Below, one piece after another: positions 55,805 through 63,936 of a stretch of 64,000 nt of DNA. A program made the position numbers and the translations under genes. The stretch is from Pseudomonadota bacterium (GTDB taxonomy: Bacteria; Bdellovibrionota_C; UBA2361; OMII01). Location: positions 16,218-80,217 of the forward strand of contig JAPLFS010000072.1 in assembly GCA_026390555.1 (NCBI GenBank), given 5' to 3'. The notes under the pieces are model-generated. The model had not been told where the DNA came from. It ran no database searches and saw only the letters and a program-made list of their open reading frames with translations. How positions within the stretch are numbered: position 1 is the first letter of the stretch; every line of letters begins with the position of its first letter.

Positions 55805-56007
55805 AACTATTCACCCGATTAGATCCGTGTGCGTTAGCCCCTATCAAGGGGCGAGTTTGCGGAGCAAGCTGGGGTGAAAACAATAACTATTCACCCCAAA
55901 ATGAGCGTCCCCGATCAGGGGACGACAAGAAAGGGTGGGTCTTTAGGGCCGATCGCAAGATCGAATCCTTTTAATCACCGACAAGTTTATACTGGGGTGA
56001 ATAGTTA
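55805..56007 (+). repeat. Repeat family A, copy 3
   Basis: About 203 bases, AACTATTCACC...GGTGAATAGTTA, in the same orientation as the other copies. The 45-base core 55832-55876 differs from copies 1 and 2 at one base, an A to G change that turns an A-T pair of the AGTTTGC stem into a G-T wobble. Here the middle hairpin GGGGTGAA/TTCACCCC is longest (8 bp). It sits between the phosphohexomutase and UvrA-like genes, ending 18 bases before the latter's start codon. Confidence 0.87.
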
Positions 56008-56025
56008 CGGTAGGTCAATGTATAG

Positions 56026-58113
56026 ATGCCTGTAACAAGCAGCTCCAGAACTATAACCGTGCGGGGGTTCTCGGCGGCGCGCTACTATGCGCTATGTGCC
56101 AGTGCAGGAGGAACAGCAGGAGCAACAGCAGACGCATATCAGGCCTTTTCCCGAGCCCTTCCGGAATCTGGCACGGTAGAGGAGAGAGAAGATCTCTCCG
56201 CGCTCTCTCTATTATGGATTGAGAATGCCTTTGCGCAATCTCAACGCGTTACGAACTTCCTTGACTCTGTGAGAAACGGCGAAATTCCGGAACCGTTACT
56301 TGCACAGCATGAGATCCGCTGCGATATGCGCCTACAACATACCTCCCCTGCCCTACTGGCCCATGAGGCACGCACGATCCTTTCCGCTCTTAATCTTCAT
56401 GCTCCCCTGCTTCAACTCTTCCTTACGAGCCCCTCTCTCTCTTGTCCAGGTTGCGGCGAGCCGTGTCAATTATTTCGTAGTGCTAGCGAACTAGTAAGAG
56501 ATATCAGATCTGATCATATTGCTGACGAGATCTCCATATCGCTGACTAGCACCTCTGCAACGCTCACTGATTGGGCAGCAAGGGCTGGCTTTACATGTGA
56601 ACTTTTAAGCAATGGTCACCAACGCGTACTAATTGATTCACTTCACGCAGGGGAGCAGTTAGCCTCGCGAGTAGTTCAATTAATACAAAGCGCCTGGAAT
56701 ATCCCACATCTAATCGTCTCTGTGTCTAGTGCTGTACGTGAGACGATCTATGCGCCCCACGGCGCATGTCAACGTTGCCGTCATGTCCTGCCCCCAATAT
56801 ATCGAAAGCGTATAGATGAGTTGCTTGTTAATGGACCTACATCAGGTACAGCAGGATACATAGAGCGTGGTATAAATGTGGCGGGTGTAACGCTTGAAGC
56901 CCTACTCTGCACTCCGATTGCGCAGCTCAGTCTAACCTCACCCCTAAGAGACATTATATCTGAGGAGCTTCAACAAGATCTGTGCACTATTGGACTGGGT
57001 ATATATCCTCTTGGCTACTCGGTAGCCAAGATTCCGCCGCAGGAGCTAGCAAGCCTCTCCGTTCTTGCTAGCTTTAGTCGAGCTGCCCCCTTAGACACAA
57101 CTCTGATCGACCTGCCCCAAGAGATCTTTACTCAGGAGCGATCTAAAAACATGCGTGACGTTATAACGCGTCGATCAAAACGTAACGGTACACTCATTAT
57201 CGGAGATGCTCTCCGCAAACCGTTACGGACCAAAGGCGTTACAGTTAACTCGATTCCAGCGCTAACACTTGGGACGCTAAAGATTAAAGAGAGCGCACCT
57301 GACCATTCAACCGTCCTTACTATCGGCTTGGGAGATTATTACTACGACCCAGGTGCCACTGGTATATCAACCAGAGAGATACTGCTTGCGCTAGAGGGAG
57401 CACCAGATGATTCACGGGTCTTGTTTGAAACACAGCATAAGCTCTCTCCCTGCGCTATTGAGCTCTTTAGCTATTACGGTAATATTCGAAGGCTCGTAAT
57501 CGAGGAGCTCGCTCTCTTTGAACCACTTACTAAGCTATTTGCCTCCTCACTTGATGCGCGAATACGGGGTCTGCAAGCTAAGGATCTCTCAATTAGATCT
57601 AAAAAGCGCCCCTCGGCAAGCTGTCCAACATGTTTTGCGGCCGGAGTTATTCTTGAAAAGATTCCTGGCTGTGAGCGCCCCGCTGCTCTCCCCTGTTATA
57701 CCTGTAACGGTATGCGCTTTAGCGCTCCGGCTAGCGAGGTGCTGTTTCGTGGACTCTCTCTCTCTGAGATCCTAAATTCATCTGCCTCACAGATAACTGG
57801 GGTACTCCGTGCATTGCCAAAAACTCGTCAGGTTCTTGAGCTCCTTACACTATTAGATCTTAATCAGATAACTCTTGGTATGCCGATTGCGCTACTAAGT
57901 TTCTCAGAGCACAGAAGGTTACAACTACTCAAGTCGGCGTTACTTGGAACCCTCTCTCGCCCGGCTATCTGCATTATTGAATATCCCTATGCAGGGCTCT
58001 CTGAACAACACTCAAGGGCGGTACATGAGCTCATAGAAACTCGTACCTACGCCCCATATACAGCCTGGATCGTGCTGGCAAATCCATCTGACAAGACGTT
58101 ACAAATCAAATAG
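56026..58113 (+). CDS. Degenerate UvrA-like protein without recognisable ATPase motifs
   Basis: 695 aa (UvrA is usually about 940). The layout follows UvrA. The N-terminal part shows LSCPGCGEPC (C140, C143) and ACQRCRHVL (C248, C251), a ZF1-like pair set. LGMPIALLSFSEHRRLQLLK (617-636) aligns with LGQPATTLSGGEAQRIKLA, and AICIIEYPYAGLSEQHSRAV aligns with the LDEPTTGLH Walker B. C533-x2-C536-x20-C557-x2-C560 plus NGMRF matches the C-terminal zinc finger. Walker A (GxSGSGKST) is absent in both halves, and signature and Walker B are altered in both (NBD1: IPPQELASLSVLA, TTLIDLPQEIF). Probably a DNA-binding or regulatory paralogue that cannot hydrolyse ATP; a pseudogene is unlikely because the frame is intact. 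Confidence 0.75.
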   Translation: MPVTSSSRTITVRGFSAARYYALCASAGGTAGATADAYQAFSRALPESGTVEEREDLSALSLLWIENAFAQSQRVTNFLDSVRNGEIPEPLLAQHEIRCDMRLQHTSPALLAHEARTILSALNLHAPLLQLFLTSPSLSCPGCGEPCQLFRSASELVRDIRSDHIADEISISLTSTSATLTDWAARAGFTCELLSNGHQRVLIDSLHAGEQLASRVVQLIQSAWNIPHLIVSVSSAVRETIYAPHGACQRCRHVLPPIYRKRIDELLVNGPTSGTAGYIERGINVAGVTLEALLCTPIAQLSLTSPLRDIISEELQQDLCTIGLGIYPLGYSVAKIPPQELASLSVLASFSRAAPLDTTLIDLPQEIFTQERSKNMRDVITRRSKRNGTLIIGDALRKPLRTKGVTVNSIPALTLGTLKIKESAPDHSTVLTIGLGDYYYDPGATGISTREILLALEGAPDDSRVLFETQHKLSPCAIELFSYYGNIRRLVIEELALFEPLTKLFASSLDARIRGLQAKDLSIRSKKRPSASCPTCFAAGVILEKIPGCERPAALPCYTCNGMRFSAPASEVLFRGLSLSEILNSSASQITGVLRALPKTRQVLELLTLLDLNQITLGMPIALLSFSEHRRLQLLKSALLGTLSRPAICIIEYPYAGLSEQHSRAVHELIETRTYAPYTAWIVLANPSDKTLQIK

Positions 58114-58262
58114 TTACGCACTACCCAAGCGATCCCCAAAGAGCTGCTCGTAAAAGAGCGGCCTCTAACAGCACAAAAGCTCAATTTCGAACCATAACAG
58201 TATCAAAGATATACAGCGCCTGTGCTCCGATATTACTATGGAGTGAGGCTATAAAGGTTCTT

Positions 58263-58595
58263 ATGTCAGACGGCTCAAAGGATTTGAACTATCGATCAAA
58301 ACGCTCCCAGAAGGGCGAAGCCGAGCTTATGATCTTCGGCATAGTCGTAATTATCTGCGCCCTTATCTCCGGCTCACTCTGGATCCTAAACTGGGTGAAA
58401 GACTCCAAGAACGCAAAGGTGGAGAACCGTCGATATGAGATGATATCCAAACAAAAACAGGGGCCCTTTGTAGCCCGCGCAGATCCAGCTCAGTACGTTG
58501 TTCAATGTAACGGCTCCGTCTGGAAATTGCTTCAAACTAACTATCGCTGCGAGGTCCTTCCAGAATCGTACGGAGAGCTTTATATAGAGTGGTAG
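58263..58595 (+). CDS. Small single-pass membrane protein, unknown
   Basis: 110 aa. Charged N-terminus, one membrane helix (LMIFGIVVIICALISGSLWI, about residues 22-41), then a basic linker and a C-terminal domain with two Cys (C84 and C96, in VVQCNGSVWKLL and NYRCEVLPES) that could form a disulfide. The orientation would place that domain outside the cytoplasm. No family recognised. It starts 149 bases after the UvrA-like gene and ends 120 bases before repeat family B copy 2. Confidence 0.6.
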   Translation: MSDGSKDLNYRSKRSQKGEAELMIFGIVVIICALISGSLWILNWVKDSKNAKVENRRYEMISKQKQGPFVARADPAQYVVQCNGSVWKLLQTNYRCEVLPESYGELYIEW

Positions 58596-58714
58596 TCAAT
58601 CTTATGGATCTTGTTTGGGCAAGGGCAGGACCTGGGTAGCCGTAGAAGAGGCGCGGTAGCACTGGTAGCCCTCGACTCTAGTCCAGCCACGAAAAAGATC
58701 GCCCACCTGATTCC

Positions 58715-58820
58715 TTTCTTGCCGCTCTAGAGAGTGGCGCTCCAAGGGCTTCGCCGCATCTTTATCCTTGTGGGTGCGGGGGGGGGGGGGGGGAGTTATT
58801 GAACCCGCCCATCCCAACAT
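58715..58820 (+). repeat. Repeat family B, copy 2
   Basis: Aligns with 10345-10440. Hairpin GCCGCTCT/AGAGTGGC at 58721-58738, then TGGCGCTCC, GCTTCGCCG, TATCCTTG, a G-run and AGTTATTGAACCCGCC. The A-T, T-A and T-A pairs of copy 1 become G-T, C-G and T-A here, with the stem preserved. It lies in the gap between the small membrane protein and the minus-strand 78-aa gene. Confidence 0.6.
58778..58793 (+). repeat. Run of 16 G residues
   Basis: A homopolymeric G16 tract inside repeat family B copy 2, where copy 1 has only GGGTGGGA. It is outside any recognised coding sequence. Such tracts slip easily during replication and are also hard to sequence, so the length may be variable or a consensus error. 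Confidence 0.85.
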
Positions 58821-58842
58821 CATCCACTGGAATGATGACCCA

Positions 58843-59079
58843 CTATTTTTTCTGCGCGGATGCATCACCCTCCTCCCCTTGGCCGGGTGGTAGCGCCAGT
58901 AGCCCCCCCGTTGCTCCATGCTCCTGCCTAATAGCTATCCTCTGATCAAAGAGAAGAACTACAACAGGTACACAGCTAATATCGATCATCATTGCCGCGG
59001 GATGCGCTTCGCAGTAGGTGGAAAGCAGCCACTGAAAATCTGGATCAGTGACCTCGTGTGGAAATACCGCTCTAGCCAT
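58843..59079 (-). CDS. Small conserved-looking protein, unknown
   Basis: 78 aa from the ATG at 59079, which has a strong GGAGGAG Shine-Dalgarno seven bases upstream; this decides the start over an in-frame ATG 75 bases earlier. Sequence begins MARAVFPHEVTDPDFQWLLS and continues with a predicted alpha/beta core (AMMIDISCVPVVVLLFDQRI); the tail is Gly/Asp-rich. No signal peptide. I do not recognise a family. The strand and the single clean reading frame support a real gene. Confidence 0.5.
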   Translation of the reverse strand: MARAVFPHEVTDPDFQWLLSTYCEAHPAAMMIDISCVPVVVLLFDQRIAIRQEHGATGGLLALPPGQGEEGDASAQKK

Positions 59080-59173
59080 ATAGCACTCCTCCATGAGTGT
59101 TTGACGGTGGGGGGGAGCCGCATCTTTTTGCGATCTCGCCCTCTCATTTAACACCGTACGGATCGTTTATTAC

Positions 59174-59192
59174 GCTCCACATCTTGTGGAGC
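59174..59192. other. Perfect 8-bp hairpin GCTCCACA/TGTGGAGC
   Basis: Eight perfect pairs around a TCT loop, 95 bases upstream of the 78-aa gene's start on its strand. There is no T-run on either side, so it is more likely an operator or RNA element than a terminator. The rest of the 583-base gap 59080-59662 is treated under the next entry. Confidence 0.35.
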
Positions 59193-59239
59193 CAACTTCT
59201 CTCCTCTCTCCCTGTAACTTAAACGATTATACTTCTACA

Positions 59240-59474
59240 GGGACTTCACAGCAGTGGAGCTATTCATAGCCCCCTTGCCTATAGTTAACAGTCGGATAGG
59301 TGCCCAAATTTCTTGAGCTACAAGTTTGCCTATCAACTTCCCTAGCAATCCATAACCCGTTGAACTTACGTCTTAAATCAAAATAATTAGGCCTGTAATT
59401 GGATCCTTTCTTTAAAATTCACCCGTCTACATTTAGGCAACTATCGTTCTACCAAAGCCCGTTGGGCGGTTTTT
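59240..59474 (+). ncRNA. Candidate small RNA before pcnB
   Basis: A speculative call. A -10-like TATACT lies at 59228-59233. A compound stem GATAGG..CAAA..CTTG / CAAG-TTTG-CCTATC spans 59295-59334, and GCCC-GTT-GGGC followed by GGTTTTT at 59457-59474 looks like an intrinsic terminator with no upstream gene on this strand to terminate. No -35 element is convincing. Between 59475 and 59662 I see only AT-rich leader for pcnB. Confidence 0.2.
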
Positions 59475-59662
59475 AACAGCTTTACTTGAGAATTCTAAAC
59501 AACACTCGTACACTAGATCAGAGAGGAGAAAGGCTTGTAAGATATTGATTTCCTTATTTTCTACCCCTATTTTCTCTAACATGGTGCGAATACACGCCGA
59601 CTGCAAAGACTCGTAGATGTGCTACCGTGATAAACAACGATAAGCAGTATAGTTAACTTCTC

Positions 59663-60952
59663 ATGATTCCGATCGAACCCTCACCTGTATACAACACCGA
59701 TTCAACCCCCAACGAGGGCACCACGTACGAGGCTAGTCAGCACTCTATTGGAAAAAACGACATCGATGATGATGCTCGCAAGATCGTGTACCGACTTCAA
59801 CGCGCAGGGTTTAAGGCCTATATAGTTGGTGGCGGTGTGCGCGATATCCTGATCGGCAAAACACCGAAGGATTTTGATATCTCTACCGATGCAACTCCGC
59901 GCGAGATCAAATCTCTCTTCCGTAATTGCCGCATTATAGGACGCCGCTTTAAACTGGCGCATATCTTTTTCTCTCACGGCAAGGCTATTGAAGTTTCTAC
60001 CTTTCGCGATCTTGTCGAAGCATCTGAACCCTCCGATGGCGAGCAAGCCTCGCCCGTTGCAAATGACAACACCTATGGGACCGAAGCAACCGACGCTGTT
60101 AGGCGAGATCTCACGATCAACGGACTCTTTCTCGACGTATCAACGATGGAGATTATCGACTACGTAGGGGGCATGCAGGACCTTAAAGAGGGTGTTGTTC
60201 GTGTCATAGGAGTTCCGGAGATACGCTTTAAGGAGGACCCAGTTCGTATGCTGCGCGTTGTGCGCCACTCTGCTCGCAACGGCTTTAGCATAGAGCGTAG
60301 CTGCTGGAGCGCTATTATTGAGCACTCCTCTTGGATTACTCAATGTTCTCAGGTAAGGGTCTTTGATGAGCTAAAAAAGGATTTCTCCTCCGGATGTTTC
60401 CTTACTATTCTATCGCTGCTTGGAGATACCGGACTGCTTGAACATATCCTACCCGAGCTACTTGAAAATAATGCGCGACTACTCTCGGCTGAAAGTGATT
60501 TCAGCCAATGTCTTGAGAAGATCGACGACCTGGTTCTCAGTGGTACAGAGATCTCTCCAACCGTCGTGCTCACCATCATCGCACTTTTTACCGCTGGGGA
60601 TTCGATCTGGCTGAGGGATCTTGCAGATATGCTGCCGCAAGCCTCCGATCTAGGGGAGCGTTTGGGTGCCTGCTTTACCCGTCTAGTCGTTCCACGAAAA
60701 GAGCGAGAAAAAATCCAGATGTTACTCTCCCTCTGGTCACGTGTGCGCGATACCCCTGTACGAGATTTTAAACCAGGTGCATACCGACGCTCAGCTCTCT
60801 TGCCGGAGCTACTAGGACTCCTTGAGGTTGCCTGCCTATCACGCGAAGATATTCAGCGGTTACACCTGCTCAAGTCCCTACTCTCTGATGAAGCTGCCGG
60901 TCATCACGATAACGAGCGACATGATAGATACCCTAACCACAGACGCAGGTAA
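59663..60952 (+). CDS. pcnB: Poly(A) polymerase / CCA-adding nucleotidyltransferase (PcnB type)
   Basis: 429 aa. Class II nucleotidyltransferase core: AYIVGGGVRDILIGKTPKDF with the catalytic DxD (DFDIST), FRNCRIIGRRFKLAHIFFSH, RRDLTINGLFLD and RVIGVPEIRFKEDPVRMLRV. The GRRFKLAH sequence is close to E. coli PcnB, which polyadenylates RNA; related CCA-adding enzymes cannot be fully excluded. It starts an apparent plus-strand run with lptB (17 bases later). Confidence 0.88.
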   Translation: MIPIEPSPVYNTDSTPNEGTTYEASQHSIGKNDIDDDARKIVYRLQRAGFKAYIVGGGVRDILIGKTPKDFDISTDATPREIKSLFRNCRIIGRRFKLAHIFFSHGKAIEVSTFRDLVEASEPSDGEQASPVANDNTYGTEATDAVRRDLTINGLFLDVSTMEIIDYVGGMQDLKEGVVRVIGVPEIRFKEDPVRMLRVVRHSARNGFSIERSCWSAIIEHSSWITQCSQVRVFDELKKDFSSGCFLTILSLLGDTGLLEHILPELLENNARLLSAESDFSQCLEKIDDLVLSGTEISPTVVLTIIALFTAGDSIWLRDLADMLPQASDLGERLGACFTRLVVPRKEREKIQMLLSLWSRVRDTPVRDFKPGAYRRSALLPELLGLLEVACLSREDIQRLHLLKSLLSDEAAGHHDNERHDRYPNHRRR

Positions 60953-60969
60953 GCTCTAAAACTATAACG

Positions 60970-61698
60970 ATGCTCAGTACCCTACAAACAAATAATGTGA
61001 CGAAGAGATACGGCGGCCGCAAGGTTGTAGATGGTGTATCGATCTCGGTCAAAGCCGGCGAAGTTGTTGGACTACTCGGCCCAAACGGCGCCGGTAAGAC
61101 CACCACCTTCTATATGTGCGTAGGATTAACCGCTCCAGATACCGGTTCAGTCACCTTTAATGATCGCGACATAACGGCAGAGCCGATGTATATGCGCGCG
61201 CGCCATGGAATAGGATATCTCCCGCAAGAGGCTTCAGTATTCCGTAAGCTCTCGGTACGAGATAACGTGCTGGCGATCTTAGAGACGATGGATTTTCCTT
61301 CAAAGCAGGTACGTGAAGCGCGTCTGACGGAACTACTCGATGAGCTTGGATTGCTAGGATTACAGAGCAACCTCGCAAGTTCACTATCAGGTGGAGAGCG
61401 TCGCCGCGTTGAGATCAGTCGTTGCTTGGCTAGAAATCCTCAGTTCATCCTGTTAGACGAGCCCTTTGCTGGGATCGATCCGCTTGCGATTAAGGATATT
61501 CAGGAGATCGTTTCCACCCTCAAGAAGAAGGGGATCGGGGTGCTAATTACCGATCACAATGTGCGAGAAACCCTCGGAATCTGCGATCGCTCCTATATTC
61601 TGGTCGACGGCAAGGTTCTTGAAGAGGGCACCCCTCAAGCCATCTCCAAATCTGAGAAGGCGCGCCGCTACTATCTAGGTGGCGATTTCGAGCTGTAA
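60970..61698 (+). CDS. lptB: LPS export ABC transporter ATP-binding protein
   Basis: 242 aa. Walker A LLGPNGAGKTTTFYMCVGL near 38, Q-loop GYLPQEASVFRKLSVRDNVL near 82, signature SLSGGERRRVEISRCLARNP near 140 and Walker B FILLDEPFAGIDPLAIKDIQ near 160. The LptB-specific QEASVFRKL and DHNVRETL blocks are present. It powers extraction of lipopolysaccharide from the inner membrane with LptFG. It follows pcnB by 17 bases. lptA and lptC, frequent neighbours, are not in the window. Confidence 0.94.
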   Translation: MLSTLQTNNVTKRYGGRKVVDGVSISVKAGEVVGLLGPNGAGKTTTFYMCVGLTAPDTGSVTFNDRDITAEPMYMRARHGIGYLPQEASVFRKLSVRDNVLAILETMDFPSKQVREARLTELLDELGLLGLQSNLASSLSGGERRRVEISRCLARNPQFILLDEPFAGIDPLAIKDIQEIVSTLKKKGIGVLITDHNVRETLGICDRSYILVDGKVLEEGTPQAISKSEKARRYYLGGDFEL

Positions 61699-61742
61699 TT
61701 TTGCATCTTGTCAGATGACATCTATTAATTGACTGTTGCCTG

Positions 61743-63905
61743 ATGATATCCGCGCTTAAACTCTGGCGATTGCTCTTTATTAGTGCGTTAGCATTATTTT
61801 TCGAACTTCTCCTCATCCGCTATCTCAGTGTGGAGATCAGGTTCTTTCTATTCTTCAAGAACTTCGTATTAATGGCATCGTTTCTTGGGCTTGGTTTAGG
61901 TACCGGATTAGCGGGGCATTCAAATGCCTCATTGATGAGGTTCTTTCACCCTATTTCGGGGCTCTTGGTGCTGATTGCCTTATTTGCCCCGGAGTTAAAC
62001 CTTAACTCCGTTTTCTTGCCCACGGGAGACAACTCATTTCTTTGGTACCACTCGACATCAGTGGGGTACTGGTTTGACCTGTTGTTACTCTTTACTAGCT
62101 TTTTCGGACTCACTACGCTTGTTGTGCTTGTATTCGTACCACTCGGTCAACTTTTGGGACGAGCACTTGATGAGCTCCCCCCATCACGTTCTTACATGTG
62201 GGACCTGACTGGAAGCATAGTGGGAGTGATCGGCTGTTCATTGACGGCATTTCTAGGCCTATCTCCTAAATTTGGAATTATTCTGGTTCTATTAGGGGCG
62301 TTGCCTTTGCTTACGGTGCGAGTACAACTAATAAGATCATCGATGGTCACCCTTGGTGTTCTTATTTTGCTCGCTGCGGTGGGAACTACTCCGCAGATAC
62401 CGCAAGGGGACAAACCAGCGCCAGAGGCTGTAGCTTCGGAATATTGGTGGTCCCCGTACCATCGTGTGCATTGGTTGCCGTATCCCTCTCAAAAGGTGGA
62501 CGGACAGGAACTCTTTCCTGGATACCTCGGATTCTTGAATGGGTACTACTATTTTGATCTCCTCAACTTTGATCTGACTAAAAAGCCAAAAGCCGTTAGG
62601 TTGCATAGGCAGGATGGGGTTCATTCCTTTAATGAGTCTTCATTACATGAGGCGATCGAACACTACTCTTTGCCCTATCAAACTAAGGAGCCACCAAAGA
62701 GCGTATTGATATTGGGAGCTGGCCCGGGTAACGATGCTGCGATGGCTCTACGCATGGGTGCAATTTCAGTGACCGCTGTAGAGATCGATCCGGCAGTTAT
62801 TCGACTTGGCAAAGAGATCCATCCCATGAAGCCTTACCTTGACCCGCGAATAAAGGTGGTCGAGGACGACGCGCGCGCTTTCATGGCTCGCTCCAATGAG
62901 CAGTTTGATCTGGTGAGCTTTGGCCACCTTGATTCGATAAACGTGATCAGCAGTTTTTCATCTGTTCGAGCCGACAGTTACGTTTACACAGTAGAGAGCA
63001 TGCAGAGGGCCTATGAACTTGTTAGGCCGGGTGGAACACTCTCAATCAGTTTTGCCGGACTTGATTGGATTAATGCAAAAATTGCGGGGCTTTTGCAAAA
63101 GGCAACTCAGCAGAAACCCTTTCAGTTTATAGATGGCTACCTTGGGACCGTGACATTCCTTGTTAAAAAGCCTGCCGTTGGTGTCAGTTCAAATCAATTT
63201 GAAGGGGCTGCGTCTCCCTGGGAATTTGATGGAGATGTATTAAGTAGCTTCTCAACGGCAAATATCGATGAAAGCACACTACCTTCTGATGATTGGCCAT
63301 TTCTGTTTCTGCGGGAGCGCATCATTTCACCCTACCATCTTTTGGCCTTAGTAGTATTAGTTGCTAGCGCCGCGATTGCTGGCAGGGCAATCTTTATACG
63401 AAGCGCAGTAAGACAAGCCTTTCCCTGGAGCTCTTTCTGGCTGGGTGTGGGATTCATGCTAATTGAAACTAAGAGTATTACTGAGCTTGGACTACTCTTT
63501 GGATCAACCTGGATCGTTGCTGCAGTGAGCATCATTGGCGTACTGCTCATGAATTTATTCGCCGTCGCGATCGTTCGTCAGTATTCGGTTCCTACTGCTG
63601 CTCTGTATGTAGCGTTGTTCGGTTCTATCTTCGCGAATTTCTTAATCCCTTACGAAGCCTTGCTACCATTTCCGCTATTCTGGCGTATCGTGCTCGCTAT
63701 CACCCTAGTTTACTCCCCCCTCTTCTTTGCTGGTGGAGTTTTTGCTCAGATATTTATGGCCACCTCCATATCCTCACGGGTCTTTGGCGCTAATCTAATT
63801 GGCGCGATGTTGGGAGGTGCGCTTGAGTACCTTTCGGTCCTGTACGGCTTTAAAGTCCTTTTGTCAAGGTCCCCTTTCTTTGAACACATAGTCTTAAATC
63901 AGTAG
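61743..63905 (+). CDS. Membrane-embedded spermidine-synthase-like methyltransferase-fold protein
   Basis: 720 aa. About six to seven N-terminal membrane helices (LALFFELLLIRYLSVEIRFF and others) end near residue 220. A soluble Rossmann domain follows (SVLILGAGPGNDAAMALRMG, TAVEIDPAVIRLGKEIHPM, KVVEDDARAFM; about 320-380). A second set of about six membrane helices lies from about 520 to the end (WLGVGFMLIETKSITELGLL). The Rossmann part matches the polyamine synthase/SAM-binding family. It ends 95 bases before the window edge and starts 44 bases after lptB. Substrate unknown. Confidence 0.78.
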   Translation: MISALKLWRLLFISALALFFELLLIRYLSVEIRFFLFFKNFVLMASFLGLGLGTGLAGHSNASLMRFFHPISGLLVLIALFAPELNLNSVFLPTGDNSFLWYHSTSVGYWFDLLLLFTSFFGLTTLVVLVFVPLGQLLGRALDELPPSRSYMWDLTGSIVGVIGCSLTAFLGLSPKFGIILVLLGALPLLTVRVQLIRSSMVTLGVLILLAAVGTTPQIPQGDKPAPEAVASEYWWSPYHRVHWLPYPSQKVDGQELFPGYLGFLNGYYYFDLLNFDLTKKPKAVRLHRQDGVHSFNESSLHEAIEHYSLPYQTKEPPKSVLILGAGPGNDAAMALRMGAISVTAVEIDPAVIRLGKEIHPMKPYLDPRIKVVEDDARAFMARSNEQFDLVSFGHLDSINVISSFSSVRADSYVYTVESMQRAYELVRPGGTLSISFAGLDWINAKIAGLLQKATQQKPFQFIDGYLGTVTFLVKKPAVGVSSNQFEGAASPWEFDGDVLSSFSTANIDESTLPSDDWPFLFLRERIISPYHLLALVVLVASAAIAGRAIFIRSAVRQAFPWSSFWLGVGFMLIETKSITELGLLFGSTWIVAAVSIIGVLLMNLFAVAIVRQYSVPTAALYVALFGSIFANFLIPYEALLPFPLFWRIVLAITLVYSPLFFAGGVFAQIFMATSISSRVFGANLIGAMLGGALEYLSVLYGFKVLLSRSPFFEHIVLNQ

Positions 63906-63919
63906 CATCGGCTGTTCCT

Positions 63920-63936
63920 CAGCCCCGCAGGGGCTG
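63920..63936 (+). terminator. Hairpin after the spermidine-synthase-like gene
   Basis: CAGCCCC-GCA-GGGGCTG, seven perfect pairs, 14 bases after the stop codon. It is followed by G-rich sequence rather than a T-run, so it would be a weak or Rho-assisted terminator, or an mRNA 3' end stabiliser. Confidence 0.4.

Noticed and set aside
23453..56007. CRISPR array made of the family A repeats
   Set aside because: The copies are about 15 kb apart, some 200 bases long and not separated by regular spacers.
58602..58919. 105-codon minus-strand frame across repeat B copy 2
   Set aside because: It translates through the G16 tract and the repeat, has a poor start and no protein-like composition.
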